Source of the DNA: an uncultured Maricaulis sp.
GTDB lineage: Bacteria; Pseudomonadota; Alphaproteobacteria; Caulobacterales; Maricaulaceae
Length of the DNA stretch: 54,928 nucleotides
NCBI RefSeq assembly: GCF_947259345.1
Contig: NZ_CAMYLS010000017.1
Span: 1-54,928 of the forward strand
Direction of reading: 5' to 3'
Part shown: positions 51,439 through 54,928 of the stretch, one piece after another
How the letters are laid out: each line of letters begins with the position of its first letter
How positions within the stretch are numbered: the first letter of the stretch is position 1
Notes under the pieces: generated by a model
Seen by the model: only the letters and a program-made list of their open reading frames with translations
Databases searched by the model: none
Told to the model about the DNA's origin: nothing
Translations under genes and position numbers: made by a program

Positions 51439-51482
51439 AAAGGCATTGGGTGGATGGTGGGGTGTCTTCACGGGAAGACGCA
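51408..51482 (-). ncRNA. Candidate small RNA behind a CtrA-type site
   Basis: On the minus strand a predicted transcript of about 75 nt begins near GCGTCTTC, forms a 5' hairpin GTCTTC-CCGT-GAAGAC (51464-51479), has a C/A-rich open linker (ACACCCCACCATCCACCCAA) and ends in a textbook terminator. A full CtrA consensus lies 22 bp upstream of the proposed start. No protein gene uses this terminator from that side. The C-rich linker could pair with Shine-Dalgarno regions. It is not a known family to me; expression is unproven. Confidence 0.55.
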
Positions 51483-51503
51483 CTCAAAATCAGCCCCGAA
51501 CCC

Positions 51504-51518
51504 TTAAAGCGGAGTTAA
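51504..51518. promoter_or_regulatory. Full CtrA-type binding site (TTAA-N7-TTAA)
   Basis: TTAA-AGCGGAG-TTAA matches the Caulobacter CtrA consensus exactly. It lies 170 bp before the Mpo1-like gene and 22 bp upstream of the proposed small-RNA start on the minus strand. CtrA control is inference. Confidence 0.6.
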
Positions 51519-51687
51519 TGGGATCGGGAGAATTGGGGATTTGGTTTATTGTCCTTGCCTGTTTCCTAATGGAATCATGGAAATACGTGGAAAACGCCAC
51601 AGACATCATTCACCATGATAACGGCCCGCATTCGGGCGAGAAAGCTGCCGTGCTACTGATTCGGCAGGCGAATCACCGGAGGTGACC

Positions 51688-52038
51688 ATGCGCGAACACG
51701 CCACATTCGAATCATTCTGGCCCTTTTACCTGCGCGAACACGCCAAGCCCTGGACGCGGGCCTGGCATTTCGTCGGCTCGACCCTGGCCATATTCGTCCT
51801 GATCTACGCGCTGGCTTCGCAGACCTGGTGGCTGCTTCTGGCCGTGCCGGTCTCGGGCTATTTCTTCGCCTGGGTCAGTCATGCCTTCGTTGAGCGCAAC
51901 AAGCCGGCGACCTTCACCTATCCACTTTGGTCGCTCATCGGTGATTACCGCATGTACGGCCTCTTCCTCGCCGGGCGCCTGGATGCCGAGCTGGAGAAGG
52001 CGGGCGTGACCACCGGCGAACAGGCGAGTGAAGGCTAG
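51688..52038 (+). CDS. Mpo1-like (DUF962) membrane protein
   Basis: 116 residues. The family opening FESFWPFYLREHAKPWTRAW and HFVGSTLAIFVLIYAL are clear, with conserved His residues near the first helix and in VSHAFVERNKPATFTYPLWS. The yeast homologue Mpo1 is an Fe2+-dependent dioxygenase acting on 2-hydroxy fatty acids; whether this bacterial form does the same is inference. Two membrane helices. RBS GGAGGTGACC. A DUF2256 gene follows 37 bp later. Confidence 0.9.
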   Translation: MREHATFESFWPFYLREHAKPWTRAWHFVGSTLAIFVLIYALASQTWWLLLAVPVSGYFFAWVSHAFVERNKPATFTYPLWSLIGDYRMYGLFLAGRLDAELEKAGVTTGEQASEG

Positions 52039-52075
52039 GACTGGTCCGCGCGCCGCCGGGCACTAGGTTCGGCTC

Positions 52076-52216
52076 ATGGCCCGCCACATCTCCAGACAAC
52101 CCAAACCGGCCAAGATCTGCGCGAGCTGCGGTCGGCCGTTCGAATGGCGCCGCAAATGGGCGGCGGTCTGGGATGAGGTCAAATACTGCTCCGACCGCTG
52201 CCGCCGGGCGCGGTGA
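52076..52216 (+). CDS. DUF2256 zinc-ribbon-like miniprotein
   Basis: 46 residues: MARHISRQPKPAKICASCGR, PFEWRRKWAAVWDEVKYCSD, RCRRAR. Two Cys pairs (CASC and CSDRC) form a probable zinc site around a Trp-rich core, exactly the DUF2256 pattern. It ends 1 bp from the convergent photolyase stop. DUF2256 genes are, to my knowledge, frequent photolyase neighbours; function is uncharacterised. Confidence 0.92.
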   Translation: MARHISRQPKPAKICASCGRPFEWRRKWAAVWDEVKYCSDRCRRAR

Positions 52217-52217
52217 G

Positions 52218-53738
52218 CTAAAGCGCGGCGAGGACGTCGCGGGCCCGATCACGATAGGCTTGGCGCTTGGCGTCATCCATCCGGTCCCAATTGTGATAGA
52301 CCGGGCCCAGACGCGGATTGCTGCGCAACGTGTCGGCATTGCGGTCGAGAAAGTCCCAGTAGAGCGAATTGAACGGGCAGCTGTCCGGCCCCGTCTTGTC
52401 CTTCACATTATAGCGGCAATCGCCGCAATAATCGGACATGCGATCGATATAGGCGCCGCTCGCGGCATAGGGTTTCGAGCCCAGCAGACCGCCATCGGCA
52501 AATTGCGACATGCCGATCGTATTGGGCGCCTCGACCCATTCAAAGGCATCCACATAGACCGCCAGATACCATTCATGCAGGGCGTGCGGATCGATGCCGG
52601 CGATCAGGGCAAATGTGCCCGTCACCATCAGGCGCTGGATATGGTGGGCATAGGCCTCGCGGCGTGTCTGGTCGATCGCGGCCGCGAGGCAGGCCATGTC
52701 GGTCTCACCACTCCAGTAGAAGTCGGGCAGGGGGCGTTCAGCGCCCAAAGCATTGCGGCGGACATAGTCGGGACCTTCGCGCCAATAGATGCCGCGCACA
52801 TATTCGCGCCAGCCAATGATTTGGCGGATGAAGCCCTCGGCCGAGTTGAGCGGTACATCGCCGGCCCGCCAGGCCGCGTCGACACGCTGGCAGACGGCGA
52901 GCGGATCGAGCAGGCCGATATTGATGTACGCGGAAAGCACGGAGTGCCAGAGAAAGGCTTCACCGCGCAGCATGGCGTCCTGATAGGGCCCAAACTCGGC
53001 CAAAGCCGTGGCGATGAAATGGCCCAGAGCGAGTTCGGCCTGGTCAGTCGTGACAGCAAAGCGGAAGGGTTCCAGGTCGCCGAAGCCGTCGGGAAAGCGA
53101 TCAGCCACCATGTCCAGTACTTCGCGGGTGATGGCATCGGGCTCGACGCTGTGGGGGCGAGGCATGAAGAGGTCGTCGGTGGCCGGCCTGCGGTTCTCGG
53201 CATCGTAATTCCATTTCCCGCCGGCCGGCTTGTCGCCCTCCATCAGCAAGCCGGTTTCGCGCCGCATCTCACGGTAGAAATATTCCATGCGCAGCTGTTT
53301 GCGCCCTTCCGCCCAGCTGGCGAACCGGTCGTGCGAGCACAAGAAGCGGTCGTCTTCCAGGACCACAACGGGCAATCCAAACCGGTCGTGCCAGGTTTCG
53401 AATTCCCGACGCAGGCGCCATTCGCCCGGTTCGGTAATGATCAGGCGGTCATAGGTGTTCGCGGCCAGCGCGCGCTCGATCCCGTCGGCGAAATCGGCGC
53501 AGGGCTTGTCCTGGTCGAGGCGGTGATAGATGACCTTCCGGCCTTCGGCTTGCCGAGCCGCTGCGAAATGGCGCATGGCCGAGAAGATGAGCACCATCTT
53601 CTTGCGATGGTGCCAGACATAATCCGTCTCGCTGATTGCCTCGACCATGAGGATATCGGCATCCTCGGGCCGGGTCTGGCGCAGGCTTGGCAGGCCGGGG
53701 CTGAGCTGGTCGCCCAGAACGAGCACAAGATCAGTCAT
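52218..53738 (-). CDS. phrB: FeS-type bacterial (6-4) photolyase / cryptochrome (PhrB-like)
   Basis: 506 residues, the length of Agrobacterium PhrB (about 507). The N-terminal antenna domain has DLVLVLGDQLSPGL and the C-terminal FAD domain has FIRQIIGWREYVRGIYW and QRLMVTGTFALIAGIDP. Cys at 350, 438, 441 and 454 (DMAC, YCGDC, PDSC) coincide with the four [4Fe-4S] ligands of PhrB. It repairs UV-induced (6-4) photoproducts using light. The ATG follows GAGGGATGCCAC. It is flanked by DUF2256 (convergent) and an SDR gene (divergent). Confidence 0.95.
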   Translation of the reverse strand: MTDLVLVLGDQLSPGLPSLRQTRPEDADILMVEAISETDYVWHHRKKMVLIFSAMRHFAAARQAEGRKVIYHRLDQDKPCADFADGIERALAANTYDRLIITEPGEWRLRREFETWHDRFGLPVVVLEDDRFLCSHDRFASWAEGRKQLRMEYFYREMRRETGLLMEGDKPAGGKWNYDAENRRPATDDLFMPRPHSVEPDAITREVLDMVADRFPDGFGDLEPFRFAVTTDQAELALGHFIATALAEFGPYQDAMLRGEAFLWHSVLSAYINIGLLDPLAVCQRVDAAWRAGDVPLNSAEGFIRQIIGWREYVRGIYWREGPDYVRRNALGAERPLPDFYWSGETDMACLAAAIDQTRREAYAHHIQRLMVTGTFALIAGIDPHALHEWYLAVYVDAFEWVEAPNTIGMSQFADGGLLGSKPYAASGAYIDRMSDYCGDCRYNVKDKTGPDSCPFNSLYWDFLDRNADTLRSNPRLGPVYHNWDRMDDAKRQAYRDRARDVLAAL

Positions 53739-53809
53739 GTGGCATCCCTCATCCACTCACCCGTTCGATACGTAGACAGTGCTCAAGCAGACCAGCAGAT
53801 GGTGAGCCG

Positions 53810-54511
53810 ATGAGCAGGACAACAGCCCGATTGGCCGTGGTGATCGGCGCGACCGGCGGGGTGGGCGCAGCCCTGGTCTCGGCCCTGATCGCACATGACG
53901 CCTATGACCGCGTGATCTGCCTGTCGCGCGGATCGACTCCGGCTGTGGATCTCGAAAAGCCCGACAGTTTGTCCGGAGCGGCCGACTGGCTGGTCAATCA
54001 GCCGGGCGAGATTCGTCTGGTCATTGACGCCACTGGCTTCCTGCACGACGCGAAATTTTCGCCCGAGCGGAGCTTGCGCGATCTTGACCCGGCCCATCTG
54101 CACAAGGCTTTCGCCATCAATGCGGTCGGGCCGGCCTTGCTGATGAGACACATCCTGCCTCTCCTGCCGCGCAAGGGGCGGGCGGTATTCGCGACCCTGT
54201 CGGCGCGGGTAGGCTCGATCGGTGATAACCGGCTCGGAGGCTGGCATGCCTATCGCGCCTCGAAATCAGCGCTGAACCAGTTCGTGCGTGGTGCGGCCAT
54301 CGAATTGTCGCGCAAGCGACCGGAAGCAATTTGCGTGGCCCTGCACCCGGGTACGGTCGACACCAGATTGTCAGCGCCCTTTTCCAAATCCGGCCTGGAT
54401 GTCCGCCCGGCAGGGGAGGCAGCCTCGGATATCCTGCGCGTGATCGAGGCCCTGAGCGTAGACCAGAGCGGCGGCTTTTTCGACCACAAGGGTGAGCCCG
54501 TCCCGTATTGA
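53810..54511 (+). CDS. SDR-family oxidoreductase (C-factor-like)
   Basis: 233 residues. The cofactor motif is unusual in lacking the first Gly of TGxxxGxG: VVIGATGGVGAALV. NAVGPALLM is the structural Asn region, LSARVGSIGDN provides the Ser, and YRASKSALN holds the catalytic Tyr/Lys. It resembles CsgA/C-factor-type SDRs that often accompany photolyase genes in light-stress clusters (recollection). Divergent from the photolyase, with 71 bp between starts. The substrate is unknown. Confidence 0.9.
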   Translation: MSRTTARLAVVIGATGGVGAALVSALIAHDAYDRVICLSRGSTPAVDLEKPDSLSGAADWLVNQPGEIRLVIDATGFLHDAKFSPERSLRDLDPAHLHKAFAINAVGPALLMRHILPLLPRKGRAVFATLSARVGSIGDNRLGGWHAYRASKSALNQFVRGAAIELSRKRPEAICVALHPGTVDTRLSAPFSKSGLDVRPAGEAASDILRVIEALSVDQSGGFFDHKGEPVPY

Positions 54512-54551
54512 GCGGGCGGTTGATTATCGGTCGGGAAATTCGCGGGAAGGC

Positions 54552-54625
54552 TGGAGGCACCGCCCGGAATCGAACCGGGGTACACGGATTTGCAATCCGC
54601 TGCGTCACCACTCCGCCACGGTGCC
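54552..54625 (-). tRNA. tRNA-Cys (anticodon GCA)
   Basis: 74 nt with encoded CCA. The acceptor GGCACCG pairs with CGGTGCC, the anticodon stem GCGGA/TCCGT (one G-T pair) encloses TTGCAAA (anticodon GCA), and the T-arm has GGTTCGATTCC. Confidence 0.96.
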
Positions 54626-54928
54626 AAGCCTTGCGAGCCGGGAGCTATAGCGCTCTCGCGCGGCGCGAGCAATCCGGCTTTGTCACCTGTCGGGCAGTGG
54701 AGTGTGGGTTGCGGCGCCCAAGCGCACAGTTTTGGCTCCGCACGCATCAATCGCCGGAGGGATGGGAGGGGAACGGGATGTCGGCCAATGCCGATAACCG
54801 GTTGATTTGAATAACGTGACATCGCCGACATCCCGTCCGCGGAGTTTTCCCGGGCTGTCTCCACCCCGATTCCAACACGCCAGGTAGATGGGGTCGGTCG
54901 TTTAGTGCCCCGCGACCTGATCGCACGC
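54626..54928. other. Right-end intergenic region with a 13 bp inverted repeat
   Basis: 303 bp to the window edge, upstream of tRNA-Cys. ACGGGATGTCGGC (54773-54785) and GCCGACATCCCGT (54824-54836) are perfect inverted repeats around a 38 bp spacer. No coding sequence was seen, though a gene may begin beyond the edge. Confidence 0.6.

Larger units (their letters stand above)
51319..51687. other. Intergenic region between tRNA-Asn and the Mpo1-like gene
   Basis: 369 bp holding the minus-strand terminator, the candidate small RNA and the CtrA-type site. A 55-codon plus-strand ORF (51518-51685) with one hydrophobic segment is also present but weakly supported. Confidence 0.7.

Noticed and set aside
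51518-51685. 55-codon plus-strand ORF (MGSGELGIWF...) ending 2 bp before the Mpo1-like start
   Set aside because: Its ATG overlaps the CtrA-type site and the GGAG is only 3 nt away, too close for normal initiation. One hydrophobic segment and operon-like spacing keep it possible, but evidence is weak.
51243-54625. tRNA-Asn or tRNA-Cys as attachment sites of an integrated element
   Set aside because: No integrase, direct repeat of the tRNA 3' end or cargo-like gene block was found; the genes between them look chromosomal.

Overview
The window is GC-rich, densely coded bacterial chromosome. Gene content points to a marine or freshwater alphaproteobacterium of the Caulobacterales/Maricaulales type (Maricaulis or Hyphomonadaceae-like). 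The evidence is the families present (class II DAHP synthase, short GluRS2-type GltX, a response regulator with an FGPDRRR tail, a FeS-type bacterial photolyase) and a full CtrA-type site (TTAA-N7-TTAA). The species assignment is an inference from protein families; no database search was run.

Left part (1-15800): an exported EF-hand protein runs into an ECF sigma / anti-sigma-like / periplasmic metal-sensor-like operon. Opposite it lies a signalling operon of c-di-GMP phosphodiesterase, receiver protein and PAS histidine kinase. Then come dusA, a TauE/SafE transporter, an aspartic protease with a DUF1289 protein, nupC, a repeat-rich gap, an acyltransferase, a thioesterase, a DUF3253 protein overlapping a uracil-DNA-glycosylase-like gene, and a leucine-dehydrogenase-type enzyme closed by a perfect terminator.

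Middle part (15800-31800): a less GC-rich, accessory-looking block holds a large Ig-like surface protein, an AraC regulator and an orphan fragment. It is followed by a ferric-iron ABC operon (fbpABC-like) with a Fur-like box and a strong hairpin at the binding-protein/permease junction. Next are tRNA-Val, a 72-residue conserved protein, gph, and a long co-directional metabolic run: glmU, gabD, rpiA, gor and class II DAHP synthase, with several ATGA overlaps.

Right part (31800-54928): HU; an oxidoreductase flanked by two multi-pass membrane proteins; a Gfo/Idh/MocA dehydrogenase; nadE; a second repeat-rich gap; three small membrane genes behind a palindromic operator; gltX; a serine hydrolase; and an alpha/beta hydrolase / membrane protein / XRE operon behind two helically phased operators. 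Then LOG, a LysM protein, a PadR module, an ATM1-type ABC transporter, a prephenate-dehydrogenase-like gene, tRNA-Asn, a probable CtrA-linked small RNA, an Mpo1-like protein, DUF2256 next to a FeS (6-4) photolyase and an SDR, and tRNA-Cys.

The most interesting signals are: the candidate small RNA behind a full CtrA site; the twin in-phase operators of the XRE/hydrolase operon; the separate association of DUF3253 and DUF2256 with DNA-repair genes; and two copies of a REP-like element whose end hairpins show compensatory base changes. I saw no CRISPR array, prophage, integrase or intact insertion sequence.
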